DNA from: Ignavibacteriota bacterium
GTDB taxonomy: Bacteria > Bacteroidota > Ignavibacteria > Ignavibacteriales > Melioribacteraceae
Direction: 5' to 3'
NCBI GenBank assembly: GCA_013112585.1
Contig: JABFGH010000017.1
Coordinates: 1-64,000, forward strand
DNA length: 64,000 bases
In this document: positions 1 to 7,933 of the stretch, piece by piece
Position numbering within the stretch: the first letter of the stretch is position 1
How the letters are laid out: the number at the start of each line of letters is the position of its first letter
The notes under the pieces: generated by a model
The model's input: only the letters and a program-made list of their open reading frames with translations
What the model was told of the DNA's origin: nothing
The model's database searches: none
Translations under genes and position numbers: made by a program

Positions 1-121
1 ATATCAACACTATCTCTTTGGTTACTCGTTTATCTAAATCCGTGGTCAACCAGTATCTTGATTTATTGCCGGCTGACCAATAAATTTGTTCTTACACTCT
101 TTCCTTTGGTATCATTTGATA
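1..121. other. Window edge, no gene seen
   Basis: No coding region is supported here. The only structure is a small palindrome, GTATCA-TT-TGATAC, at about 110-123. It overlaps the stop codon of the minus-strand gene that follows and has no T-run, so I do not call it a terminator. Confidence 0.4.
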
Positions 122-1462
122 CTATTTCAACAATATCATTTTCCTGCTCTGCGTAAAATTTCCCGCTTCTAGTCTGTAAAAGTAAATTCCATTTGATATC
201 CGTCGGTTGACGGACTTACTATCAAACTCCACTTCATAAGTGCCCGGGGATTTTTGTTCGTCAACCAGCACGGAAATTTCATTTCCGAGAATATCGTAAA
301 CCTTTAATAATACATTTGTAGTTGACGCATTCAGTGCCTCAGCTACTGTAAATTTAATTATCGTACTCGGATTAAATGGGTTTGGGTAGTTTTGCAATAA
401 AATAAAATCTAATGGATTTTTCTTTGTTTCATCAACTGAAACTAATATTTCCTTAATGCTTGTTTTTATACCATTCTCAATTTCATAGATATTGTAATAT
501 GTAGCAGCATAAAGCAAATCTGAATTAGGTTTTTTATAAAGTCCAACACAATTTTCATCAAGCTTTATGTAGAATTCATAATTTTGAAAATGATCGTATG
601 ATCTATAAATTGTATCATTTATTGCCAGATAGGCTTCGCCTGTGTTAGCGGCATTATTCGAAAATTCAATATTAACAGGCGCAGCAAATTTTTCATCCCA
701 AGAGTAACCACCGTTTGACGATACCATCAAGTTTTTTTGAGAATACCTGTTATTGAGTAAGTATATGTAAGAGGTATCGGGATCAAAGAAAAATTCAACA
801 TCGAAATCAGAATAGAAAATAGTAGAGTCTATAACAGTTTTTGTATAACCGCTGTCGTTTGATAGAACAAGTTTATTATCGAAATGACCAAATAATTTTT
901 TGTCGTTCCATTTATCAACTGCATAAATACCAAATTCAATAAATACGGGATCAGGTTCCCATGGAGTAAACCACACCTTTCCTTGATTGGTCGAGTAAAT
1001 TAAATTTCCGTGATTATCAATATAAACTAGATTTGAATTCTGCGATGATATGGCAATACCCGAAAGCGTATTATGAAAAGAGAACCCAAAATCATTATTT
1101 GTGATAGCACCGGTTATTAAAGGAAGAGGTTCTAATACATCCGTTGAATATCCAACTCCAACGATCGAGTCCGGATCATTACTTAAAAATTCATAATCAA
1201 GTATTGTTTGTCCCGCCATGAAGTAACTTGAAAAATCATCGACCATTTTTATAGAATCACTATTAGACGTTAAATCCCAATGACGAATATTTCTTGTATA
1301 CCAGTCATACCCCATGCCGCTGCCGTTCTTGTAAATTCTATAAAACAAGTGAGTATTTTCATCCTCATCATCTAAACCTTTCAATTCTGTAAAAACTTGT
1401 CCATATAGATAAGATTGTAATACTAGAAGAATTTTAATAATATGAAAAATATTTCCTTTCAT
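122..1462 (-). CDS. Secreted BNR-repeat protein with T9SS C-terminal sorting domain
   Basis: An exported protein of about 446 residues whose substrate is unknown. The start is ATG 1462: it is preceded by GAGG six bases upstream and opens a signal peptide (MKGNIFHIIKILL...LYGQ); the longer reading frame upstream lacks these. The middle holds Asp-box-like motifs (STNQGKVW, SNDSGYT, SSNGGYSW), typical of BNR/sortilin-like beta-propellers. Residues about 356-446 form a type A sorting domain opening with LLQNYPNPFNPS and ending SRKMILLK. This domain directs export by the type IX system and cleavage or anchoring at the cell surface. It is the first gene of the window on this strand, with no operon partner visible. 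The propeller reading is inference; the sorting domain is clear. Confidence 0.85.
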   Translation of the reverse strand: MKGNIFHIIKILLVLQSYLYGQVFTELKGLDDEDENTHLFYRIYKNGSGMGYDWYTRNIRHWDLTSNSDSIKMVDDFSSYFMAGQTILDYEFLSNDPDSIVGVGYSTDVLEPLPLITGAITNNDFGFSFHNTLSGIAISSQNSNLVYIDNHGNLIYSTNQGKVWFTPWEPDPVFIEFGIYAVDKWNDKKLFGHFDNKLVLSNDSGYTKTVIDSTIFYSDFDVEFFFDPDTSYIYLLNNRYSQKNLMVSSNGGYSWDEKFAAPVNIEFSNNAANTGEAYLAINDTIYRSYDHFQNYEFYIKLDENCVGLYKKPNSDLLYAATYYNIYEIENGIKTSIKEILVSVDETKKNPLDFILLQNYPNPFNPSTIIKFTVAEALNASTTNVLLKVYDILGNEISVLVDEQKSPGTYEVEFDSKSVNRRISNGIYFYRLEAGNFTQSRKMILLK

Positions 1463-2026
1463 ATTTAACCTCATTTTTATAGCGCTACCCTTTTTTATAA
1501 CTCCTTTAATTAAATAGGTTTTGAAAATATCTAGAACTCCCAAGTAGAAATAACAGAGTAATGAATTTCTTAGGCATATTTAGCTTGGTTGTTTGTGGAT
1601 ATGTAAAATTAACAAATACAAAGGACAAACTAAACCTAATAATATATTTTTATTCTAAGTTTATTTGTGCACAAATTCTAATTTCAAATTACAAGTACCA
1701 TGCACGGATCATTTTAATAAATAGGTAGAAATACTAATTCCAGTAGCTTAAAAAATTATTTAGTTAATGTTATATTTAATTTAATGTTTTTAATACCAGC
1801 TTTACCAAATGGGAATAAACATGGATTTTTTAACTGGATAAGATGGGTTATAATGATCCTGGTCTTTACGTACGAAAAATTTGCAGAAATATTTATAATA
1901 AATATTTGGCAATGAGTTCGGATCAAGTTTTTGAGACAACATAGATAAATTAGCAATTGATATGATGTCTGAAATTATTAGATTTGTGCAGTAAAATTCT
2001 GAATAATAACTCGCAAAGGAGGTTCG
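1463..2026. other. Intergenic region between divergent genes
   Basis: About 560 bases between two divergently transcribed genes. It must hold both promoters, but I could not pick a convincing -35/-10 pair. A 66-codon minus-strand frame inside it (1756-1956) has no ribosome site and no recognisable composition, and I do not accept it. The region is strongly AT-rich. Confidence 0.5.
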
Positions 2027-2515
2027 ATGAAAAAGTTAACATCATATTTTCTAACTGCACTATTACTAACGGTCTTTAGTTCAAAATCGTTCGGTCAAGG
2101 GGAGCCTATACAGCTTTCATTTGTAAATCCCATTCAAATAGTTCATGAATCGAAATCTATTAATGGACTTCGTTTCAATCTGCTCTATGGTAAGAACAAA
2201 AATGTAACAGGTCTTGATTTAGGATTAGTTAATCAGACAACCGGCAAACAAGCCGGAGTGCAATGGGGCGGGGTTAATTTAACTGATGGCGGATTCACCG
2301 GCTGGCAGTCTGGATTTGTAAACATATCTAAGGGAAGTTCACTGGGCTTACAAACGGGGACAGTAAATTATCACCAAGGGCATTTTAGCGGACTGCAATT
2401 CTCAATTGTAAATTATTCTGCAACATTAAACGGTCTTCAATTAGGGTTGATAAATATTATCGGCAAGGGAGGATTCTTACCGATCTTTCCACTCTTCAAT
2501 TTTGACTTTGATTAG
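2027..2515 (+). CDS. Small secreted GLxxGLVN-repeat surface protein (LA_2272-like)
   Basis: A secreted or outer-membrane protein of 162 residues with unknown role. The start is firm: AAAGGAGG lies four bases before the ATG. A signal peptide covers residues 1-23 (MKKLTSYFLT...SFG). From residue about 60 the protein is a run of short repeats of the kind GLDLGLVN, GVQWGGVN, GWQSGFVN, GLQTGTVN, GLQFSIVN and GLQLGLIN, spaced roughly every 16-19 residues. Such repeats are described for LA_2272-type surface repeat proteins and are expected to form a beta-solenoid or beta-sheet stack. The gene stands alone, and the non-coding repeat cluster begins just after its stop. Family assignment is from the repeat pattern alone. 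Confidence 0.7.
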   Translation: MKKLTSYFLTALLLTVFSSKSFGQGEPIQLSFVNPIQIVHESKSINGLRFNLLYGKNKNVTGLDLGLVNQTTGKQAGVQWGGVNLTDGGFTGWQSGFVNISKGSSLGLQTGTVNYHQGHFSGLQFSIVNYSATLNGLQLGLINIIGKGGFLPIFPLFNFDFD

Positions 2516-2616
2516 AAACATATTTTAGAAGAGCTGCCATCTTGCCTATCAAGATCATATCTTCGCTTTTGAAGATAGGATCTTTGGAAAGAATTTATGG
2601 GGACTAAAATTTTAAA

Positions 2617-2699
2617 AATTCGATATTCAAAATTCGGTGTTCGGTATTCATTATTGCTTTAAAAAGCAATATCGAATATCCAATGATGAATATCGAATT
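2617..2699 (+). repeat. MITE-like element, copy 1
   Basis: An 83-nt element with perfect 12-bp inverted ends: AATTCGATATTC at 2617-2628 and GAATATCGAATT at 2688-2699. Inside is a second hairpin, ATTGCTTT-AA-AAAGCAAT. The copies at 3090, 7292 and 7748 share this design. Confidence 0.8.
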
Positions 2700-2711
2700 A
2701 TGAAATTTTTG

Positions 2712-2900
2712 CTGCATTGTAGCGATATACTTTTTTCATTTACTTTCCTAAAAATTTTACTTCTAAAAGTAAAAGATGCCTTCTTCTTGAATAACCAAGT
2801 TTAAATATTTTATTAATTGCACCGTCATTTATGACGGTGAGAGTAATAAAAAAAACTATCGGGCTTTAGCCCAAAAACTATTTGCGTTATCCAAAGGATT
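2712..2900 (+). repeat. 190-nt palindromic repeat unit, copy 1
   Basis: Nearly identical to 7371-7560, with fewer than about a dozen differences by eye. It contains a perfect 9-bp inverted repeat, CACCGTCAT-TT-ATGACGGTG, and about 30 bases later GGGCTTTAGCCC. Both have the look of REP palindromes. No reading frame is conserved between the copies. Confidence 0.75.
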
Positions 2901-3089
2901 CCCACGGAAAAACCCAAGTAGGAATTAGCATTGCTCACACGCCGCTGAAGCACCGTGCTATTATTCTTTCATTGCTCTCCAAAGATGTCAACTCTAAAAG
3001 AAGAGTTGCCATCTTGCCCGCCAAGATCATATCTTCGCTTTTTGAAGATAGGATCTTCAGAAAGCATTTTTGGGGACTAAAATTTTAAA

Positions 3090-3172
3090 AATTCGATATT
3101 CAAAATTCGGCGTTCGGTATTCATTATTGCTTTAAAAAGCAATATCGAATATCCAATGATGAATAACGAATT
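3090..3172 (+). repeat. MITE-like element, copy 2
   Basis: Same design as 2617-2699. The left end AATTCGATATTC is intact. The right end reads GAATAACGAATT, one base off a perfect match. Confidence 0.8.
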
Positions 3173-3302
3173 GTGAAGTGAGTTTTTGATTGCCGCCGAT
3201 TAAGGGTTATCCAAAGGATTCACATGGGAAAACCCAAGTAGGAATTAGCATTGCTCACACGGCGCTGAAGCACCACGCTATTATTCTTTCATTGCTTTCC
3301 AA

Positions 3303-3552
3303 TCTTTATATCAAGTTTTTTATCTGAGAAGCGAAGCACAAAATACTTCCGTAATGCGGCGACATGTCCGCTATCAAACTAACCATGCCACTATATTTAA
3401 ATGCGGCTATTTGATAATCCTTGTAAAAAAGGATTTTAAATAATTGACAAATCAAATTTTATTTTAGTAAAATTAGTAATTAACACTATATTTATTTTAA
3501 AAGTGAATTAATTTTATTTGTCATTGGCAATCAGTAACTATAAGGAAAGATC
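3303..3552. other. Leader region of the 671-residue gene
   Basis: This stretch separates the left repeat cluster from the next gene. It holds a short hairpin (AATCCTT with AAGGATT, 3416-3435) followed by a few T, then a promoter-like pair described separately. No gene is seen. Confidence 0.5.
3444..3473 (+). promoter_or_regulatory. Sigma-70-like promoter candidate
   Basis: TTGACA (3444-3449) is followed after 18 bases by TAAAAT (3468-3473), about 80 bases before the start of the 671-residue gene. The match to consensus is good, but this phylum often uses a different promoter form and AT-rich DNA yields chance matches. Confidence 0.4.
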
Positions 3553-5568
3553 ATGAAATCGACTTATATAAAAGTTTTATGTTGTATTGTTTTCTTTTTT
3601 TCTATTAATCTTTCATTGTATTCAAAAGATAAGGTAGAAAATTTTGCGGAAGATTATGGGGAAAAGTTTGTTGAAGCAATTCGCAAAAATGATACAGCAA
3701 TATTGAAACAACTTTTCCCATCCGCCGGGCAGCTAAATCAATTTATCAATTCCTTACCTACGGATGAGCAAAATAAATATAGAAAAGATCATAAAGATTT
3801 GGCTGACGCTCTATCAACAATTGAGGAAACAGTAGTCGATGAATTTAACAATTCCCAAACCTATATGACAAATGAATTTCCTGTAATACCCTTAGGCAAT
3901 ATCAAATTAAAATCGACTGTGATTGATAATTCTGAAAAGTCACTTGTATATACTGAATTTGCTACGCACAAAATTGATATTACATTTTCAGTTGAAGACG
4001 ATGGTTTTGATAATTTATTTGATTTCCCCACTTATGCCTTGTTGACAGATGAAGGATTTTTTTTAGTAGATTTTTATGTTGAATATGAAATTCAGGAAAT
4101 AGCTACAGAAATGGCAAATGATTATGCAAAAAATATCCTGGAGATTTTTATTGAAAATAATTTTGAAAGATATCAAAAGAATCTTCGCCCAACATTAAAA
4201 GATGTTTCTTGGCATGTTCATAATCGATTAAATCCAGGAGACCGCAAAGATATATTAAGCAATCCCGCAGATTGGGGTTTTGATGAAAAAACTTTTAATA
4301 CCGATGGTCCAAAGTACTTTGATGATAATTTTAGATCTTGTGTAAATGATTTTAACGAGTACATTAATGTTGATTCAATCAAAAATTATAAATTTTTAGA
4401 TTGCAGTTTCTCCAACTCATTCATTCCGGAATTCACTGTTACCTCTATTATAAATATCACCTTTTCCATTGAGTATCTTAATGATGAAACTCGTTATTAT
4501 ATGATGGGTACCGGAATCCTACAAAGTAGTGATGAATATTATTTTGGAGCAATGGGTGAGATTGATGTTACTGAATTAGATGATCCAATTAATAAACAGC
4601 CTAAGTATAAAATTAAACTGCCTGAACCAGAACCAGCAGTATTGAATGAGTCTAAGATTTTTTGGGATATGAGCGGCAGAGCATGCCCCAAAGCTTCTTT
4701 CAATCTTACGGAAATAAAGGTAAATTATCGAGGTCACCAATATGCAAAAGTAATTGAATCTTCTGACAAACTTATAGACTGCCCCAATGGGATTACTTAT
4801 GATGATATGATTTTAGCTTATAGATACAGAGGTGATTCATACATGCAGATTTACAATGATTCCGGCACTTCCTATTTTACTAGAAAAAAAGAAAGAATTG
4901 AATCCGACCCTAAATTATTAGTTGAAGCTATTAAATCATATAACAATGCTTTTGAAGTAATTGAAAGAGGAAATATTAAATCATATGAATCAAAATATGC
5001 TGATCTATGTTCCAATCATTATAATGCTGTGGCGGTTTGTTACAATTATGCAATCGATATGCCTGATAGCTTATTTGCTGAGACTAGACCCTACTATGAA
5101 GCTGTTGCTGATGGTGCTGGCTATGCAACTGAAAATGTAGAACAAATGAAGAAGATAAAAGCTCTTGCAGGATATTATGCAGGGTTCTCTCTTGTGAACG
5201 AAAATAACAATTTAGTAAATGCTGATAGGTATTTGTCTATGGCAGTACCACTTGATGAATCTCTTTTATCAATGAACCGGGAGACCTTAATTTCAAGATT
5301 CTTACTCGATGAAAAAACATCTCAAACAGTCTACGATTATTTGGGTGTAGCTTGTTATCGTTTGTCAGCAGAATATCTTGATATTGCTAAAACCCATGAA
5401 ATTTCTAAAATGCTCCAGGAAGCACTCGAATTTAATAAAAAAGCTGAGAAATGTTTTAAGATTATTTTACTCTTAGCGCCAGAAGATCAAGAAACTTTAA
5501 CTAAATTAAATAAGACAACTGATCTTCATACTGAAATACAAAACGTATACAAAAAATTAACTCAGTAA
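3553..5568 (+). CDS. Exported protein of unknown function, duplicated module plus helical C-terminus
   Basis: I do not recognise this 671-residue protein. A signal peptide is plausible at residues 1-24 (MKSTYIKVLCCIVFFFSINL...), and AAGGAAAG precedes the ATG. The N-terminal half looks like a tandem duplication. A helical stretch at about 30-60 (DYGEKFVEAIRKNDTAILK) and another at about 190-215 (DYAKNILEIFIENNFERY) are each followed by a beta-rich part ending in ITFSVE or ITFSIE. Residues about 380-670 are mostly helical and may be TPR-like, with cysteines around 398-497. It faces two minus-strand genes and sits inside the repeat-bracketed segment, so recent acquisition is possible. Periplasmic or surface location is inferred from the signal peptide. 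Confidence 0.7.
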   Translation: MKSTYIKVLCCIVFFFSINLSLYSKDKVENFAEDYGEKFVEAIRKNDTAILKQLFPSAGQLNQFINSLPTDEQNKYRKDHKDLADALSTIEETVVDEFNNSQTYMTNEFPVIPLGNIKLKSTVIDNSEKSLVYTEFATHKIDITFSVEDDGFDNLFDFPTYALLTDEGFFLVDFYVEYEIQEIATEMANDYAKNILEIFIENNFERYQKNLRPTLKDVSWHVHNRLNPGDRKDILSNPADWGFDEKTFNTDGPKYFDDNFRSCVNDFNEYINVDSIKNYKFLDCSFSNSFIPEFTVTSIINITFSIEYLNDETRYYMMGTGILQSSDEYYFGAMGEIDVTELDDPINKQPKYKIKLPEPEPAVLNESKIFWDMSGRACPKASFNLTEIKVNYRGHQYAKVIESSDKLIDCPNGITYDDMILAYRYRGDSYMQIYNDSGTSYFTRKKERIESDPKLLVEAIKSYNNAFEVIERGNIKSYESKYADLCSNHYNAVAVCYNYAIDMPDSLFAETRPYYEAVADGAGYATENVEQMKKIKALAGYYAGFSLVNENNNLVNADRYLSMAVPLDESLLSMNRETLISRFLLDEKTSQTVYDYLGVACYRLSAEYLDIAKTHEISKMLQEALEFNKKAEKCFKIILLLAPEDQETLTKLNKTTDLHTEIQNVYKKLTQ

Positions 5569-5640
5569 TGTTTTATTTGTTTTAGGTTGAAGAATATTTT
5601 TGGTTATTGATTATATAGTTACTAGTAAGAACTGTAAACC

Positions 5641-5668
5641 GTGGGCGCCCCACCGCTTGTGGTGAGAT
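5641..5668. repeat. GC-rich double hairpin between convergent genes
   Basis: GTGGG-CGC-CCCAC is followed at once by CACC-GCTTGT-GGTG in otherwise AT-rich DNA, between the ends of two converging genes. It has no T-run, so an intrinsic terminator is not proven. It could equally be a remnant of a palindromic repeat. Confidence 0.45.
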
Positions 5669-5719
5669 TGATATTATCGCTCAATATTTATAAATGGAAA
5701 TTTTCATTTAACATATCTA

Positions 5720-6139
5720 CTATTGTTGATTCAATGTTTTAAATTCTGACTTTCGAGGGATAGTGAATAAAGACCAAGTAATTCCAATAAGGCAAAAATA
5801 ACCTAGTAAGGGATAGCTGCCGGTTAAATTAAACATAATATACCCGAAGATATAAATAAGGAAAACTATTAAAGTCCGTGTAATAAAAAATGATAAGGAA
5901 GAATTTTTATTCTTCAAAAATTTTAATTTATTTCTATTAAATAAATATGGGAGTATTAGTGAAAGTATGAACAATACTATCATAATAATCAGTTCAATAA
6001 CTTCATCTAATCGAGTAATTGAAATTGAGGTAAACTGAATTAAAGCAATGAAATATATTAAAAAAGGAAATATTGTTAAAAAAAGGATATGAAATAAAAG
6101 TGATGTAAAATAATGTTTATTCAAGTCGCTGTTTGTCAT
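5720..6139 (-). CDS. Small integral membrane protein, unknown
   Basis: 139 residues with four predicted membrane spans: about 12-34 (SLLFHILFLTIFPFLIYFIAL), 45-65 (VIELIIMIVLFILSLILPYLF), 84-104 (FFITRTLIVFLIYIFGYIMF) and 108-128 (YPLLGYFCLIGITWSLF). Short charged loops lie between them. No family is recognised. The ATG at 6139 has no clear ribosome site. It is the middle gene of the repeat-bracketed cassette and runs toward the 671-residue gene. A role with its neighbours is possible but not shown. Confidence 0.6.
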   Translation of the reverse strand: MTNSDLNKHYFTSLLFHILFLTIFPFLIYFIALIQFTSISITRLDEVIELIIMIVLFILSLILPYLFNRNKLKFLKNKNSSLSFFITRTLIVFLIYIFGYIMFNLTGSYPLLGYFCLIGITWSLFTIPRKSEFKTLNQQ

Positions 6140-6352
6140 TGTTTTTCTTGTTATTAAAAGGTTCGGTATTTATTATACAATAATCTTATCTAAAAAATTA
6201 AAAATTCAATTATAAATAATCTAAAATTGCTAATTATAAATATTTAATATTTCATTTTTGAATAATTGGCAAATAGTCCTATTTAGTAAGAAGCAGAACT
6301 ATTTATGAGTGAAATATATTTTAAATTCCAGATAGTAGAGAAATTCTTATTA

Positions 6353-6946
6353 CTATCTAAATCTCAGAGCATTTAAAATTTCTGGGTTAGCTAATTCTTT
6401 TTTTATCTCCTCAGAATATTCACTAAATAGTTGAATTACATATATCCAACCTTTATCATCATTTCGTATACTCAATAAGATACCTTCTTTATAGTTACTA
6501 AAAGCACTTTTGAATGCTTCTTTAATAGTGAAAAAACTAATTGCAGCCCAATCAGCATTTAAATTTGATTTAGCCATTTCATTTGGCATTTCATTTAAAG
6601 GAATAGTAATTGAATCTGAAATACTTGTAAGTACAGATTTATAGGCATCATCCTTTACTGTTTCAGTTGAATCTGCAAGATGAATAATATATCGAATTTC
6701 TAAATCGGCTATTTTTGACTGCATCCGAAAATCATATTCAATTGCTTTATTCTCAAGTACCTTCAAACTATTGCAACGTCTTTCAACCATATTTGCATTA
6801 TCTACATCCATAGTAGGTTCAATAAAGAAAATTGCCCCACTTTTAAGTTTCGTTTTAAATCCTTCAGGTAATTCCCAAGTGTCTTCAGCAAATACTAATT
6901 GTACAAGTAATAGAGATATAAAAATTAATAATATATTTTTCTTCAT
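6353..6946 (-). CDS. Exported protein of unknown function
   Basis: 197 residues, with a clear signal peptide at residues 1-20 (MKKNILLIFISLLLVQLVFA) and GGAG five bases before the ATG. The mature part is about 177 residues of mixed alpha/beta character, with no motif I can name. Notable stretches are SGAIFFIEPTMDVDN near the N-terminus and EILNALRFR at the end. It is followed, 213 bases on, by the small membrane protein on the same strand. A 65-codon frame on the opposite strand over its 5' part is a shadow. Confidence 0.65.
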   Translation of the reverse strand: MKKNILLIFISLLLVQLVFAEDTWELPEGFKTKLKSGAIFFIEPTMDVDNANMVERRCNSLKVLENKAIEYDFRMQSKIADLEIRYIIHLADSTETVKDDAYKSVLTSISDSITIPLNEMPNEMAKSNLNADWAAISFFTIKEAFKSAFSNYKEGILLSIRNDDKGWIYVIQLFSEYSEEIKKELANPEILNALRFR

Positions 6947-7291
6947 GTTTTCTCCGTTTTGGAATTAATTTATTTTGAGATACAGGAATATAGGTTTTCA
7001 AGACAAATTGTCCAATAATTTTTATTGAATATTGCATTATTTAAATTTTGAATATCCAATGATGAATAACGAATTATTAATTGTACGCTGCGCTGAAGCA
7101 CCTTGCTATTATCCTTTTAGTGCTTTCCAAAGATGTCAACTCTAAAAGAAGAGTTGCCATCTTGCCCGCCAAGATCATATCTTCGCTTTTTGAAGATAGG
7201 ATATTTGGAAAGCATTTTTAGAATTTTAAGTTTGAGTTGCCTCATCTGTAATGTTGTTATTAAACATAAGCAACTGATCAAAAATTTTAAA

Positions 7292-7359
7292 AATTCGATA
7301 TTCTTTATTCGTCATTGACTTAAAAGCAATATCGAATATCCAATGATGAATAACGAATT
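7292..7359 (+). repeat. MITE-like element, copy 3 (shortened)
   Basis: The left end AATTCGATATTC is at 7292-7303 and the right end GAATAACGAATT at 7348-7359. At 68 nt it is shorter than the other copies because the interior lacks the stretch found at 2630-2645. Confidence 0.75.
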
Positions 7360-7370
7360 ATGAAGTTTTT

Positions 7371-7560
7371 GTTGCATTGCAGCGATACACTTTTTTCATT
7401 TGCTTTCCCAAAAATTTCACTTCTAAAAGTAAAAGATGCCTTCTTCTTGAATAACCAAGTTTAAATATTTTATTAATTGCACCGTCATTTATGACGGTGA
7501 GAGTAATAAAAAAACTAGTGGGCTTTAGCCCAAAAACTATTTGAGTTATCCAAAGGATTC
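7371..7560 (+). repeat. 190-nt palindromic repeat unit, copy 2
   Basis: Near-identical partner of 2712-2900, carrying the same CACCGTCAT/ATGACGGTG and GGGCTTTAGCCC palindromes. The high identity between copies 4.7 kb apart suggests recent duplication or gene conversion. Confidence 0.75.
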
Positions 7561-7747
7561 ACATGGAAAAACCCAGTCGGGTTTGCTTTGCTAACACGGC
7601 GCTGAAGCACCGTGCTATTATTCGTTTCATTGCTTTCCAAAGATGTCAACTCTAAAATGAAGAGTTGCCATCTTGCCCGCCAAGATCATATCTTCGCTTT
7701 TGAAGATAGGATCTTTGGAAAGCGTTTTTGGGGACTAAAATTTTTAA

Positions 7748-7828
7748 AATTCGATATTCAAAATTCGGTGTTCATTATTCGTCATTGATTTAAAACAATA
7801 TCGAATATCCAATGATGAATATCGAATT
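7748..7828 (+). repeat. MITE-like element, copy 4
   Basis: 81 nt with perfect 12-bp inverted ends (7748-7759 and 7817-7828), as in copy 1. Confidence 0.8.
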
Positions 7829-7933
7829 ATGAAGTGAGTTTTTGATTGCCACTAATTAAAGATTAAAACCCATTACAGGTTTGCTTTGCTCACACGCCGC
7901 TGAAGCACCGTGCTATTTAAATATTATATTCCA

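Larger units (their letters stand above)
2527..3302 (+). repeat. Non-coding repeat cluster, left copy
   Basis: A patchwork of structured repeat units with no credible gene. Two tandem-like rounds occur, since the motif GCCATCTTGCC recurs at 2536 and 3008 (period 472). Order of parts: a stem with 14-base arms and one mismatch (2551-2564 with 2571-2584), an 83-nt inverted-end element (2617-2699), a 190-nt unit with two palindromes (2712-2900), and a tail containing GCTGAAGCACCGTGCTATTA. The second round repeats the stem (3023-3036 with 3044-3057), the inverted-end element and the tail. The same parts recur in the same direction at 7050-7915. Palindromes GGGCTTTAGCCC and CACCGTCAT/ATGACGGTG resemble REP-type elements moved by Y1 transposases; that link is inference, and no transposase is in the window. 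Confidence 0.85.
7050..7915 (+). repeat. Non-coding repeat cluster, right copy
   Basis: Same parts and same orientation as the cluster at 2527-3302. GCCATCTTGCC occurs at 7156 and 7667 (period 511). The cluster opens with a half copy of the inverted-end element (7050-7075), then the tail unit, the 14-base stem, a full inverted-end element (7292-7359), the 190-nt unit (7371-7560), and a second round with its own stem and inverted-end element (7748-7828). About 55 bases after 7220 are unrelated sequence inserted into the first round. A 61-codon frame at 7133-7318 is an accident of the repeat. The cluster ends close to the stop of the metallophosphoesterase gene. Confidence 0.85.

Noticed and set aside
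1756-1956. 66-codon frame on the minus strand
   Set aside because: There is no ribosome site, no signal or domain, and the composition of AT-rich spacer DNA.
2882-3088. 68-codon frame on the plus strand
   Set aside because: It lies wholly in the repeat cluster, crosses two different repeat units and is not kept in the second cluster.
7133-7318. 61-codon frame on the plus strand
   Set aside because: It is a product of the repeat stem and an insertion; the matching copy at 7644-7830 does not keep the frame.
2527-7915. CRISPR array or tandem array
   Set aside because: The repeat units are long, patchy and palindromic, without short even repeats, unique spacers or cas genes.
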